DNA from: SG-bin7 sp964498095 | Lineage (GTDB): Bacteria > Bdellovibrionota > Bdellovibrionia > Bdellovibrionales > SG-bin7 | Assembly (NCBI GenBank): GCA_964498095.1 | Contig: CAZCFY010000008.1 | Location: 108,035-172,034 of the forward strand | Length of the DNA: 64,000 nt | Direction of reading: 5' to 3' | Shown here: positions 24,605-33,394 of the stretch, one piece after another | How positions within the stretch are numbered: position 1 is the first letter of the stretch | Layout of the letters: each line of letters starts with the position of its first letter | Notes under the pieces: generated by a model | Told to the model about the DNA's origin: nothing | Database searches by the model: none | What the model saw: only the letters and a program-made list of their open reading frames with translations | Made by a program: the position numbers and the translations under genes

Positions 24605-27196
24605 ATGACTAAGCTTTCGGTGGTATTTAAAATCACGCTCCCGTCTGATGAGGGAGAGGAGTATAAATACCTCGAAGCGGACAACTTTATAATTGGACGT
24701 TCGCCCGATGTCGAGGTCTGTCTAAAAGACAAAGGTGTGAGCCGAAACCACCTTAAAGTCAGCGCTCACGGTAAAAAAATCTTAATTCGTGACCTTGGGT
24801 CTGCTTACGGAACGCGGGTGAACGGCACCGTCATACCCAAAGATGAAGATGTTCAATACAAACCTGGGGCACCCATTAAACTAGGCGGCTGGGAAGAACC
24901 TGTCCGCTTGGAACTCTTCCATTTACCGATGACCGAGCAAGAAGAAGGTGGACTCATTATTCAGGAAGCTCGTATGGAGGCGGATAACATACGCCGCAAG
25001 GTGGAGCATGAAGGGCAAAAAGTAAAAGTCAACGCCGAGAACAACGCGGCCCGCACCGTCGATGAAGCCAGATCCAAAGCCGCGCGCATTATTGAAGAAG
25101 CCAAGCAACAAAATGCCCTCATGGAAAAGCAAATAGAAGCGGCCGCGCGCGAGAAGGCAGAGCGGTTAGAAGAGCAAGCCCAGGAAGAAGCGCAGGCCAT
25201 TCTTGAAAAAGCCCGCCAAGAAGTAGAGCCTTTAAAACAAAAAATTTTAAAGGACGCCGAAGATAAAGGTCAGGAAACCGCCAAGGTATTGGTTGATGCC
25301 GCCGAACAAAAGGCGCGGGTACTTGCGGAAAGTGCCGCGCAGAAAATCGAAAGTCTAATTGGTGAATACCAAGAAAAAGGCCGCGCCTACGTGAAAGAAA
25401 AAGAACGCGTCGGTGCTGAGGTCATTAAGGCCGCCGAAGCCAAAGCCGCGCAGCTATTAAGTGATAGTCAAATGAGCGTAAATGAGATTTTACGCAAAGC
25501 TCAGGACGACGGCGAACAGGACCGCCGCCGCATCGAACTTGAGGCTCAGGAAAAACAGGAAGAGGTCTTAGAGAAAGCGCAAAAAGAAGTTGAGCGGCTT
25601 ATTGAAGACGGCAAATCTCAAGCTGCTAAAATGGTAGAAGCGGCAAAAGAGGAGTCGCGCAAAATCATCGAGACGACGCACGAACTAAACCAAGCGGCGG
25701 TAGCACGCTTGCAGGTGCTAAAAGAACAAATTACGAATGTCGAAGAAGACAAGAAAAGCGTCTTAAAGCAAAGTGAGGCGTTACAAGAAGAAAAACGCCA
25801 GTATGACCTTGAAATCGAAGAAGTCCGTGCCAAAAAAGAAAAACTCAAAGACGAAGTGGCGCAAGCGAAACTAAATACGCAAAAGCAGCTTAATCAAATC
25901 GAGGCCGAGGTTCGTAAAGTGGAGGCGGCTTTACGCAAAAAGGAAATTGCTTGTGACGAGGCCGAGCGTAACCGGGCTACCCACGAAGAGGCGGCGCAGG
26001 AAGCCATAAAACTTAAAGAAGACGTACAAAATACGCTCGATGAAATGGAAAAGACCGTCACGTTACAAAAAGAAAAGCTTGGCCGGGAAATCGAGGAGCT
26101 AAAAGCTCAGCGGGATGAAGTCGCAGAAACCCTGGATGTCGTGCGCCAGACCTACGAACAAAAGCAAGAAAAAATATCCGAAGAGCTTAACGCTTACCGC
26201 GAAAAGCGCATGCAAAAATTAGAATCTGAGCTGTCGAAACTGCGCTTAAAAGCGGAGGAGGATATTAAATCGGCCAAAGATGCTAATGACCAGGAAATTG
26301 CCCAAGCCAAAAAAGAACTAGAAATCGAAGTCAATGAAATCCGTTCCAGCGAAATGGCGCGATTGGAAACCGTTAAAGCGCGCGAAGAGGCGGCGCTCTA
26401 CGAGCGTAAGAATCATCACATCGAGGAAATTACCAGAAATCTCGACATGGTATTCCGGTCGCGTGCTGGAAAACTAGAAAAGATGATTAACAATGGCGAC
26501 GCCTTTTATAAAGAGATTGGTGAAGTTGTTAGAAAAGTTGTTAATCAGGAGTACGACGTTCATCAAGAGCAAGTAAAGACCATCATGACTTTTAATCCCG
26601 ATGACGTCAAAAAGGTCAAAAAATTCTGGCAGAAAACAGTTGGCTTTTCTGTTCTCGGAATTGCTTTGATAGCTCTGCACTTTCAGTTTCCAGAGTGGCC
26701 CACGGTCTTAATGCAAAAAATTAGGCCCGACAAGTCAGCCTCGGAAGTCATAAAAGAAGAGATGAAGCAGGAGCAGCTTAAAAACGCTTTTAATCCAAAT
26801 CTAACGCCGAACTTCAAAGAAACATATACCGAAAACGTTCTCTATACCGAGAATTACCTCGGTAACGAGCGTAGTTCTTCTTACCACGACCTTTGGATCA
26901 AGGAGCTAAATAAATTCGTGCTCGATGATTTAAATCTCAGCGAAGAAGCCACGGTAAATCTCGTCGCCGCCGAGTCCGTGCTTTTAAAAAACTTAGAGGA
27001 GCAACGGGCGAAGATTACCAACAAGCAGCTAAAAGAAGGCATTAAAAAGCTCGAAGACATCGAATCCGACGCTGTAGTAAAAATGAGTCAACTTTTGGGT
27101 GGCGAAAACAACTACGAAAAATACTATAAATTTAAAAACGACTTTTACGAAAAGTTCACGGCAAAGATGCCGGCCTCTAACCCAGTTTCCCAGTAG
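24605..27196 (+). CDS. FHA-domain, long coiled-coil, single-TM protein
   Basis: 863 aa. Residues 1-105 are a forkhead-associated domain with all signature points: G31-R32-S33, S46-R47-N48-H49 and V72-N73-G74, so it should bind a phosphothreonine peptide. Residues 115-640 are a highly charged coiled coil (repeats of EEAKQQ, QEKLG, KAEEE type) with some similarity to ATPase b-subunit stalks. A transmembrane helix lies near 680-698 (TVGFSVLGIALIALHFQF), and the last 165 residues are outside. It ends the stator-like operon and may serve as the cytoplasmic arm that senses phosphorylation. Its 3' end overlaps waaA by 20 nt. Confidence 0.75.
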   Translation: MTKLSVVFKITLPSDEGEEYKYLEADNFIIGRSPDVEVCLKDKGVSRNHLKVSAHGKKILIRDLGSAYGTRVNGTVIPKDEDVQYKPGAPIKLGGWEEPVRLELFHLPMTEQEEGGLIIQEARMEADNIRRKVEHEGQKVKVNAENNAARTVDEARSKAARIIEEAKQQNALMEKQIEAAAREKAERLEEQAQEEAQAILEKARQEVEPLKQKILKDAEDKGQETAKVLVDAAEQKARVLAESAAQKIESLIGEYQEKGRAYVKEKERVGAEVIKAAEAKAAQLLSDSQMSVNEILRKAQDDGEQDRRRIELEAQEKQEEVLEKAQKEVERLIEDGKSQAAKMVEAAKEESRKIIETTHELNQAAVARLQVLKEQITNVEEDKKSVLKQSEALQEEKRQYDLEIEEVRAKKEKLKDEVAQAKLNTQKQLNQIEAEVRKVEAALRKKEIACDEAERNRATHEEAAQEAIKLKEDVQNTLDEMEKTVTLQKEKLGREIEELKAQRDEVAETLDVVRQTYEQKQEKISEELNAYREKRMQKLESELSKLRLKAEEDIKSAKDANDQEIAQAKKELEIEVNEIRSSEMARLETVKAREEAALYERKNHHIEEITRNLDMVFRSRAGKLEKMINNGDAFYKEIGEVVRKVVNQEYDVHQEQVKTIMTFNPDDVKKVKKFWQKTVGFSVLGIALIALHFQFPEWPTVLMQKIRPDKSASEVIKEEMKQEQLKNAFNPNLTPNFKETYTENVLYTENYLGNERSSSYHDLWIKELNKFVLDDLNLSEEATVNLVAAESVLLKNLEEQRAKITNKQLKEGIKKLEDIESDAVVKMSQLLGGENNYEKYYKFKNDFYEKFTAKMPASNPVSQ

Positions 27197-28472
27197 AAGA
27201 AATCCATTCAATTACTTTTTGCGTGGCACCCACTTTAGTGCGTACGAGGGCGCGAATCTCGTTTTTAATATTTAAGCGTTCTGTCGTCGACAGGCTGTTA
27301 AAAAATCGTGTTGTGTCCTCAATGTCTACAAAGGTAGAGCAAGGACTTACGGCAAAAAAGTTTATGTTTTCATATTTCTGACGAAGCACTATTTTTTTAA
27401 ACTCCATAGCTTCGCGGTTATTTTGGTGAAACGGGCCAACCAGAGTTAAGCAACCACAGGCTAGGGCTTCCATTACACTGTGCACGTTTTTGCGAAACGA
27501 GCCACCAATAAAGGCGATATCGGCATGCGCGTAAAGTTCGGCTAAAATTCCCACTTGGTCCACGATTAGGACCTCACCGGCTTGGAGTGGCCGATGCCAT
27601 TCGGAATAAAGAACATAAGGCAGCGACTTCTGGACTAAAAGTTTTTTGATTTCGGTCAAATGTTCTGGTGATGGTTCATGGGGCACCAAAATAAGCCGTG
27701 CAACTTTGGCGTGGTAGGCGTCAGAAATTTCCAGAATCTGAGTTTCATCCTCTGGCCAAGTCGACCCGGCAACCAAGGTTACCCCATCTTTTAATGGCGG
27801 TAGGAGCTCGGCCTTGATGGGCTTAGGATGTTCCAAGCGAAATAAAACTTGATCATAACGGGTGTCCCCCATCTTCTGCGAATTAATTCCTAGGGCGGAA
27901 TAATTTTGCACGTCTTCTTCGCTCACGGCAAAAATTTGTGAGATCAAAGAGAATACGAAGCGGTAAAAGCCGCGCACGCTCCAGTGGTTGCGCCGGCTTC
28001 CAGCGGCAAAAGTAGAGGAAAACAAAAGGACCGGAATTTTTTGCTCACGGCAGTAAGACAGCATTTGCGGCCAGGTGTCGGTACGAGCCAAGAGCAGCGC
28101 GCGGGGCCGATGAAAATCTATAAACTCTTTTACCGCTGCAGAAGTGTCCCAAGGGGAGGGACTTGCGAAGTCAACACCGGGAAAATTGCGGCAGGCGCTT
28201 TCCGCTGATGGCGAAAAAAAAGTAACTAAAATTTTTACCTTGGGAAACCGGGCCTTTAATTCGCGGATAACGGGCTTAGCGTACTCGAATTCCATGCTGG
28301 AGGCATGAAACCAAATTGGCTGAGAATTAGCCGTAAAATTTAGCCAGGGTTTTACTCCGTTGACACTTTGACGCAGCTGAAAACCGCGCGCGATTTTAGC
28401 GTTAAAAAAAGATAAAAGCCAAAAAGTCGGGAGAAACAATATGTGATATAGCCCCGCATAGAGAAAAATCAT
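27177..28472 (-). CDS. waaA: 3-deoxy-D-manno-octulosonic acid (KDO) transferase
   Basis: Adds KDO residues to lipid A precursor at the inner membrane, an early step of LPS assembly. A membrane-anchor helix opens the protein (MIFLYAGLYHILFLPTFW). GT-B features follow: SSMEFEYAKPVI, TDTWPQML (the E/D-W-P motif region), VAGSTWPEDE, LVPHEPSP, and the donor-binding GGSFRKNVHSVMEALACG and GPFHQNN near the end. I start at the ATG at 28472, which overlaps the heptosyltransferase stop as ATGA. A longer upstream frame exists but lies inside the neighbour. 432 aa is normal for WaaA. Confidence 0.88.
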   Translation of the reverse strand: MIFLYAGLYHILFLPTFWLLSFFNAKIARGFQLRQSVNGVKPWLNFTANSQPIWFHASSMEFEYAKPVIRELKARFPKVKILVTFFSPSAESACRNFPGVDFASPSPWDTSAAVKEFIDFHRPRALLLARTDTWPQMLSYCREQKIPVLLFSSTFAAGSRRNHWSVRGFYRFVFSLISQIFAVSEEDVQNYSALGINSQKMGDTRYDQVLFRLEHPKPIKAELLPPLKDGVTLVAGSTWPEDETQILEISDAYHAKVARLILVPHEPSPEHLTEIKKLLVQKSLPYVLYSEWHRPLQAGEVLIVDQVGILAELYAHADIAFIGGSFRKNVHSVMEALACGCLTLVGPFHQNNREAMEFKKIVLRQKYENINFFAVSPCSTFVDIEDTTRFFNSLSTTERLNIKNEIRALVRTKVGATQKVIEWISSTGKLG

Positions 28473-29491
28473 GAGCGTGCCTGCTGATTTAAGATCTCCA
28501 TGGCTTTCTTGGCGACAGCCCCGGGAGAAACTTCTACCATGCAACGGCGGAAGGTCGTCTGCTGGCAGCGGCCGCTGCCATCCTTGGAGCAAGGTTTACA
28601 AGGTAAGTTTTGGACTTCCATGATATGAGATGTGGGCCGGGTTGGATAACCAAACGCCGTGGGTCCGATGAGCGCAATCGCTGGTGCCCCCAATTGATCA
28701 GCGGCATGTAACAGTCCCGTGTCGGCTGAAATCGTCAGTGAGGCGGCTTTTAAAGCCGCGCAACTTTCGATGAGCGTTAACTTTCCGGCTAAATTTTGCA
28801 CGCGGTTGGGATCGATCTGCTGATACTTATCGCAAAATTGATCCTGCGGTCCGCCCAAAATTACAAAACTTTGCTGCGGTAAGGATTCGATTAAAATTTT
28901 CCAATGCTCCTGGGGCCAGCGCTTCATGGTCCACGCGGCCGAGGGTACAAGTGCAATAAATGGTTTTGGTACATGAATCTTTCGTAAGACAAATTCCAGA
29001 GTAGCCTCAGGAAAATAAAGTTGCGGTGCCGGTGGTACAAAGGTTTTGCCCAGCCAGCGGGCCAGTGGCCTTAAATAAGAATATTGCCCGCGAAACGGCA
29101 TCAAGTATTCGCCACGGCGGCCGAGTTTAAAATACAAAAATCTCTTCCAGCGCTCTTTAGGCCGGCGTAAAAAATGCGGGGATCTAAAAAGTGTTAGGAT
29201 AAAACTGACTAAACGGGAACGCAAATTATCGTGAGCATCATAAATATGCGTAAAGTTTTCGGCGCGCAGTCTCCAGGCTAAACGCAAAAGTCCCCACAGG
29301 CCGGTTTGGCGCTCAAAACTAGAAACGTTATTGATCATCGGGTGATGTTCCACCAAGAAGGAGAACTCGTGTTTAACTATCCAATGCACTTGCGCTTGGG
29401 GAAATTTACTCCTAAAGGCCTGAGGAATGCCGAGGCCTTGAATGATATCGCCAATACTTCCAAAACGAATGATCAATAATTTTTCGTGCAT
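28469..29491 (-). CDS. Heptosyltransferase-type glycosyltransferase (GT9)
   Basis: 340 aa with the ADP-heptose:LPS heptosyltransferase pattern: LLIIRFGSIGDIIQGL at the N-terminus, PKPFIALVPSAAWTMKRWP in the middle, and the donor site DTGLLHAADQLGAPAIALIGPT followed by FGYPTRP. Acts on the LPS inner core in the cytoplasm. The late cysteines (PCKPCSKDGSGRC and RRC) are frequently seen in this family. It is translationally coupled to waaA, so both work on lipopolysaccharide core. Whether it is heptosyltransferase I, II or III is not decided. Confidence 0.86.
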   Translation of the reverse strand: MHEKLLIIRFGSIGDIIQGLGIPQAFRSKFPQAQVHWIVKHEFSFLVEHHPMINNVSSFERQTGLWGLLRLAWRLRAENFTHIYDAHDNLRSRLVSFILTLFRSPHFLRRPKERWKRFLYFKLGRRGEYLMPFRGQYSYLRPLARWLGKTFVPPAPQLYFPEATLEFVLRKIHVPKPFIALVPSAAWTMKRWPQEHWKILIESLPQQSFVILGGPQDQFCDKYQQIDPNRVQNLAGKLTLIESCAALKAASLTISADTGLLHAADQLGAPAIALIGPTAFGYPTRPTSHIMEVQNLPCKPCSKDGSGRCQQTTFRRCMVEVSPGAVAKKAMEILNQQARS

Positions 29492-29516
29492 GGAACCTCA
29501 GGTTAACATTTCGACT

Positions 29517-30758
29517 CTAAAAAAAGTAGGATGACGCAATTAGCATAGAGAAAATCTGTTCGGATTTAGTGGTGAGTTGAATTTGATTATTAATGATTTG
29601 CGTACTCTCACCCCGGCCGCCGGTATAGTAACCGCCAAATGTAAACGAAGTGCGCTCAGAAGTATAAAAAGCTAAGTTTGCGCTCATGCCCCACATGTCA
29701 ATATGATCACCCTGACGGCGCTGACTAGTGTTGTCGATATCTGGATGCGAAGAATAATTCGTATAAATCCCACCGCGCACGCGCAGCCAGCTTCGCCATT
29801 TGTATTCCGCTCCCAGGGCGTAGTTGACGAGAGCCTTATGTACGAAGTGGTCGGCAAACTGTTCTGTTTCTAAGTCAACGTAAGAAGTAGCGCCATAGTA
29901 GGTGACGTCGGCAGAAACCAAAAATTTGTCATTGCGGTAAGCGGTTCCAAATGCCAGCCGAGGCGGGATTTTTGTAAAAGAGCGCACGTCGGGGTGCGGG
30001 TCCTCAACACGGTCGGCAGGAGTGGTCGTGGTTTTTACCTTATAGTAAGACCCACGGCCGCTAACTTCTAGAGAGGGAAAACGCAAACTCAAGCCAAAAG
30101 AAAGATTATCATTGTATTGATGAAATAGTCCCAAAATATAAACTATGTCATTGTGGGTGAGTGATTTTTCTTCATTAACGGTTACAATATCCGTTGGCGA
30201 ATTTATGGCTTGATCAAAAACGGAACGGTAATAATCGCGGGCGGTATAATACATGGAAAGGCCGACGGAAGATTGCGGCGAAAAATTAAAAGCAATGCCG
30301 CCGCCCACCCATAGTGATTCATCGATGTAGTTAAGATGTGAAACGTTGCCATTACGGGCCTTTACGGGGCCGACAAAATAATCATAGTCAGGAAATACGA
30401 CTGAAAATGCGAGACCAAATAACCCCCACGCCTTGGTCGAACTATTTATGGAAGGAATCGCCTTGAAAGTCCCTTGATTTATGCGGCGAGTGGCGTCGGT
30501 AAGATTTCCCTGATCATTATAAGCGGCATCGTATTTGTGATAAACGCTAGCCGAAGTGGAAAAATTCGAACCGACAATGCGGGCCAGTGCTGCGGGGTTG
30601 TAAAATGGTGCGGCCGAAGCGTCTTCATAAAGTGCGGTAGCGGCACCTCCCATGCCTGCCGCTCGCTCGCCAATTAGAATGGAATTGTAATTGCGGTAAG
30701 AGGCAAGAGCTTGTGCGCTCATCAGCCCGCAAATCAAACTCAAAAAAATTAATTTCAT
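29517..30758 (-). CDS. FadL/TodX-type outer-membrane transporter
   Basis: A signal peptide (MKLIFLSLICGLMSAQALA) precedes the family N-terminal segment GERAAGMGGAATALYEDASAAPFYNPAALA, given here in parts: AAGMGGA, and DASAAPFYNPAAL, which forms the plug hatch of FadL proteins. The rest is a 14-strand barrel pattern with aromatic girdles (FGFALRFP-like and VRGGIYTNYSSH) ending in SYFF. Such channels take up long-chain fatty acids or other hydrophobic compounds. The start at 30758 is chosen for the leader. Length of about 413 aa fits. Confidence 0.87.
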   Translation of the reverse strand: MKLIFLSLICGLMSAQALASYRNYNSILIGERAAGMGGAATALYEDASAAPFYNPAALARIVGSNFSTSASVYHKYDAAYNDQGNLTDATRRINQGTFKAIPSINSSTKAWGLFGLAFSVVFPDYDYFVGPVKARNGNVSHLNYIDESLWVGGGIAFNFSPQSSVGLSMYYTARDYYRSVFDQAINSPTDIVTVNEEKSLTHNDIVYILGLFHQYNDNLSFGLSLRFPSLEVSGRGSYYKVKTTTTPADRVEDPHPDVRSFTKIPPRLAFGTAYRNDKFLVSADVTYYGATSYVDLETEQFADHFVHKALVNYALGAEYKWRSWLRVRGGIYTNYSSHPDIDNTSQRRQGDHIDMWGMSANLAFYTSERTSFTFGGYYTGGRGESTQIINNQIQLTTKSEQIFSMLIASSYFF

Positions 30759-30816
30759 CCCTATAATTTTATGCATTTAGCTGGACGCGAGTCTAGCGTT
30801 CATGTAGCATTTTGGC

Positions 30817-31476
30817 ATGCAAACTGATTTGATGGGAACAATTGTAAAAGTGGCGCTTCAGTATTTGCCATTTTTATTTGCACTATGCTTTCACGAGTAT
30901 GCGCACGGTTGGGTAGCCCGACGCAAAGGCGATAGAACCGCCGAAATGATGGGGCGATTAACAATGAATCCCTTCGTGCACATGGATCCCATTGGTACTT
31001 TTATTTTACCCATCGGCGTCTTGGCTGGTATTTTACCGCCCTTTTTCTTTGGTTGGGCCAAGCCGGTCCCCGTAAACGATCGCAATTTGCAAAACCCGGT
31101 CAAAGACATGTTTTGGATTGCCTTGGCAGGGCCTCTTTCAAATTTGTTTTTAGGAACCGTCGCTATTTTTGCTTATGTTTTCGTAAAAAAATACACGAGC
31201 CAGTCGATTGCGGGCTTAGTGCCCATGCTTGTTGTCTTCATCCAAGTTAATTTTGCGCTCGCATTTTTTAATTTATTACCAATCCACCCGCTGGACGGCG
31301 GAAAAGTATTGGCCCGCTTTTTACCTCGACAAGCCAATTATTGGTTGGAAGAAAACCAAGGCACATTAAATATTGTTTTGATTCTGATGATGATTACGGG
31401 AGCTTTTCGTATTATCGCGTACCCCATCGAATGGACGGCAGGTTTACTTTTGGCCATTGCCGATAAGGTGATCTAA
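30817..31476 (+). CDS. Site-2 protease family membrane metalloprotease (M50)
   Basis: 219 aa with about six transmembrane helices. The zinc site is complete: HEYAH at 26-30 in helix one and the NLLPIHPLDGGK segment (152-163) with D160 as third ligand. The order and short length fit the small, PDZ-less group of site-2 proteases found near trpS and scpA in many bacteria, as here. Substrate unknown; likely a membrane-anchored regulator or leftover signal peptides. The stop at 31476 directly abuts trpS. Confidence 0.9.
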   Translation: MQTDLMGTIVKVALQYLPFLFALCFHEYAHGWVARRKGDRTAEMMGRLTMNPFVHMDPIGTFILPIGVLAGILPPFFFGWAKPVPVNDRNLQNPVKDMFWIALAGPLSNLFLGTVAIFAYVFVKKYTSQSIAGLVPMLVVFIQVNFALAFFNLLPIHPLDGGKVLARFLPRQANYWLEENQGTLNIVLILMMITGAFRIIAYPIEWTAGLLLAIADKVI

Positions 31477-32478
31477 ATGCCGGCGCGAGTGATGAGTGGA
31501 ATGCGCGTTACGGGCCGGTTACATATCGGGCATTATTTTGGCGTGCTTCGCAATTGGGTTAAGCTACAAAACGAGTACGATTGTTTTTTTGGCGCTATGG
31601 ATTGGCATGGCATGACCTCGGCCTATAAGACAACGAGTGAAATCGATCCCAATATTCGTGACATGATCGCCGAGTATTATGCTTGGGGAGTTGATTACAA
31701 TAAGAACCCGGTGTTCGTGCAAAGTTTAGTACCGGAGCACATCGAGCTGTTTATGATCTTTGCTAACCTAACTCCCATGGGATGGCTTGAGCGCGTGCCT
31801 ACTTGGAAGGACGCCATCGAAGAGGCCAAACAAAACGATACCTATAATCTGGGTAGGTTTGCATATCCTGTTTTACAGGCGGCCGACATTGCCATTTATC
31901 AGGGGATGTTAGTCCCTATCGGCCAAGATCAAGTAGCTCATCTGGAATTAAGCCGCGAAATTATTCGCCGATTTAATTCTATTTACAAAGCCAAGCTTCC
32001 AGAACCGAAACCACTCTTAACGGAAACGCCACTGGTGCCCGGCTTAGATGGGCGCAAAATGTCGAAGTCTTACGGCAATGTTTTAGAACTTACCGAAGAG
32101 TCAAAAGCTTTGGAGAAAAAAGTTAAGCAAATGCCCACGGACCCGGCGCGCGTGAAGCGTGAAGATAAAGGCAATCCCGATGTTTGCAACGTGCATACTT
32201 ATCACACGTTATTTTCAACTCCCGAGGATATCAAATGGGTGCGCGAAGGCTGCACAACTGCCGGCATAGGATGTGGTGACTGCAAAAATAAGTTGGTAAG
32301 TAATATCAATAAGTTAGCAGAAAAACCTCGAGAATTGAAAAAAGAACTATTGTCGGACGCGAAAAAATTAGATTCAATGATCAAAACAGGAAATGAGCGG
32401 GCGCGTACTGAGGCGCAGAAAACTTTAAAGATCGTACATAAATGCATGAAGTTTAACGGGGGATTAAGTCTTGAGTAA
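31477..32478 (+). CDS. trpS: Tryptophanyl-tRNA synthetase
   Basis: Class I aminoacyl-tRNA synthetase charging tRNA-Trp. HIGH is at residues 16-19 and KMSKS at 194-198, with the substrate segment NTYNLGRFAY-like (DTYNLGRFAYPVLQAADI) between them. A four-cysteine stretch near 258-274 (GCTTAGIGCGDCKN) is common in the GCVDCK-type TrpRS. 333 aa is normal. No leader-type attenuator is apparent since the site-2 protease gene abuts it; it is co-transcribed with scpA and scpB. Confidence 0.95.
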   Translation: MPARVMSGMRVTGRLHIGHYFGVLRNWVKLQNEYDCFFGAMDWHGMTSAYKTTSEIDPNIRDMIAEYYAWGVDYNKNPVFVQSLVPEHIELFMIFANLTPMGWLERVPTWKDAIEEAKQNDTYNLGRFAYPVLQAADIAIYQGMLVPIGQDQVAHLELSREIIRRFNSIYKAKLPEPKPLLTETPLVPGLDGRKMSKSYGNVLELTEESKALEKKVKQMPTDPARVKREDKGNPDVCNVHTYHTLFSTPEDIKWVREGCTTAGIGCGDCKNKLVSNINKLAEKPRELKKELLSDAKKLDSMIKTGNERARTEAQKTLKIVHKCMKFNGGLSLE

Positions 32479-33394
32479 TTATGTGGTCCAGTTAGAAAAA
32501 TTTGAAGGACCGTTGGGGCTGCTTCTTTATCTTATCCGTAAAGAAGACATGGATATTTATGATATCGAGATTCATAAAATCACCGGTCAGTTTTTGGATT
32601 ACATCCGCCGCATGAAGGAATTAAATCTCGAAGTCGCCGGCGAATTTATCGCGATGGCGGCGACACTAATTCAAATTAAATCGCAAATGCTTCTGCCGCA
32701 ATATGATGAAAATAATCAATTGGTCGAAGAAGATCCACGTAAAGAACTCGTGGCGCGGTTACTAGAGTATCAAGCCTTTAAGGAAGTCGCGCAAAAAATG
32801 TATCAGCGGCCGCTGCTAGGCCGTGATTGGTGGGGGCGGCCACGCGTTGTGGAGGCGCCGACAATCACTACTGATGATGAAGTTGAAATTGTCATTGACG
32901 AGGACAACGCTTTGTATGCGCTGATTTCTAGTTATCGTAAAGCTGTACGTCGGGTAAAAGACACGATTCACCGTGTGACAATAAAGATGCAATCGGTGCA
33001 TTCGCGTATTTTAGAATTGCAGAACCAGCTCGTCGTGGGACAAAAGACAACTCTCTTTGATATTTTAACTTCGCCGGAAGAATGGAAAAATAAAATTCTT
33101 GTTACTTTCTTGTCGCTCTTAGAGCTTAGCAAACAAGGATATATTTCCATCTATCAGCCCGATAATTTTGGCAATATTTATATCGAACCCAAACGCATAA
33201 TTGACGAAGGCGCGGTTTTAAGAACCGAAGAGTACGACACCCATACGCCCACGAATTTATTTGAAGTGGATGATACCGAAAACGAAATTGTCGAAGATCA
33301 GCGCGAGCTTTTAGCGGCGAGTGAAGACGTGGCGCCGGCAACTGATGAAGAATTACTGCAAGCCGAACAGGAAATAGGAGAAACAAATGTCTGA
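32471..33394 (+). CDS. scpA: Segregation and condensation protein A
   Basis: The kleisin subunit that bridges SMC heads in chromosome condensation. The N-terminal motif FEGPLGLLLYLIRKEDMDIYD and the helix GEFIAMAATLIQIKSQMLLP are diagnostic, and the C-terminal winged helix (TFLSLLELSKQGYISIYQ) is present. About 60 acidic residues extend the tail. Start TTG at 32471, preceded by GGGGGA 7 nt upstream and overlapping the trpS stop; GTG at 32483 is possible. Overlaps scpB by 8 nt. Confidence 0.92.
   Translation: MSNYVVQLEKFEGPLGLLLYLIRKEDMDIYDIEIHKITGQFLDYIRRMKELNLEVAGEFIAMAATLIQIKSQMLLPQYDENNQLVEEDPRKELVARLLEYQAFKEVAQKMYQRPLLGRDWWGRPRVVEAPTITTDDEVEIVIDEDNALYALISSYRKAVRRVKDTIHRVTIKMQSVHSRILELQNQLVVGQKTTLFDILTSPEEWKNKILVTFLSLLELSKQGYISIYQPDNFGNIYIEPKRIIDEGAVLRTEEYDTHTPTNLFEVDDTENEIVEDQRELLAASEDVAPATDEELLQAEQEIGETNV

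Noticed and set aside
21972..27196. Typical Zorya defence system
   Set aside because: Only the stator-like parts resemble ZorAB; no ZorC, ZorD or ZorE-like gene is next to them, and the tail is on a separate FHA protein.
28480..28592. Longer waaA start inside the heptosyltransferase gene
   Set aside because: The added 40 residues do not resemble WaaA, and the ATG at 28472 sits in a clear ATGA overlap.
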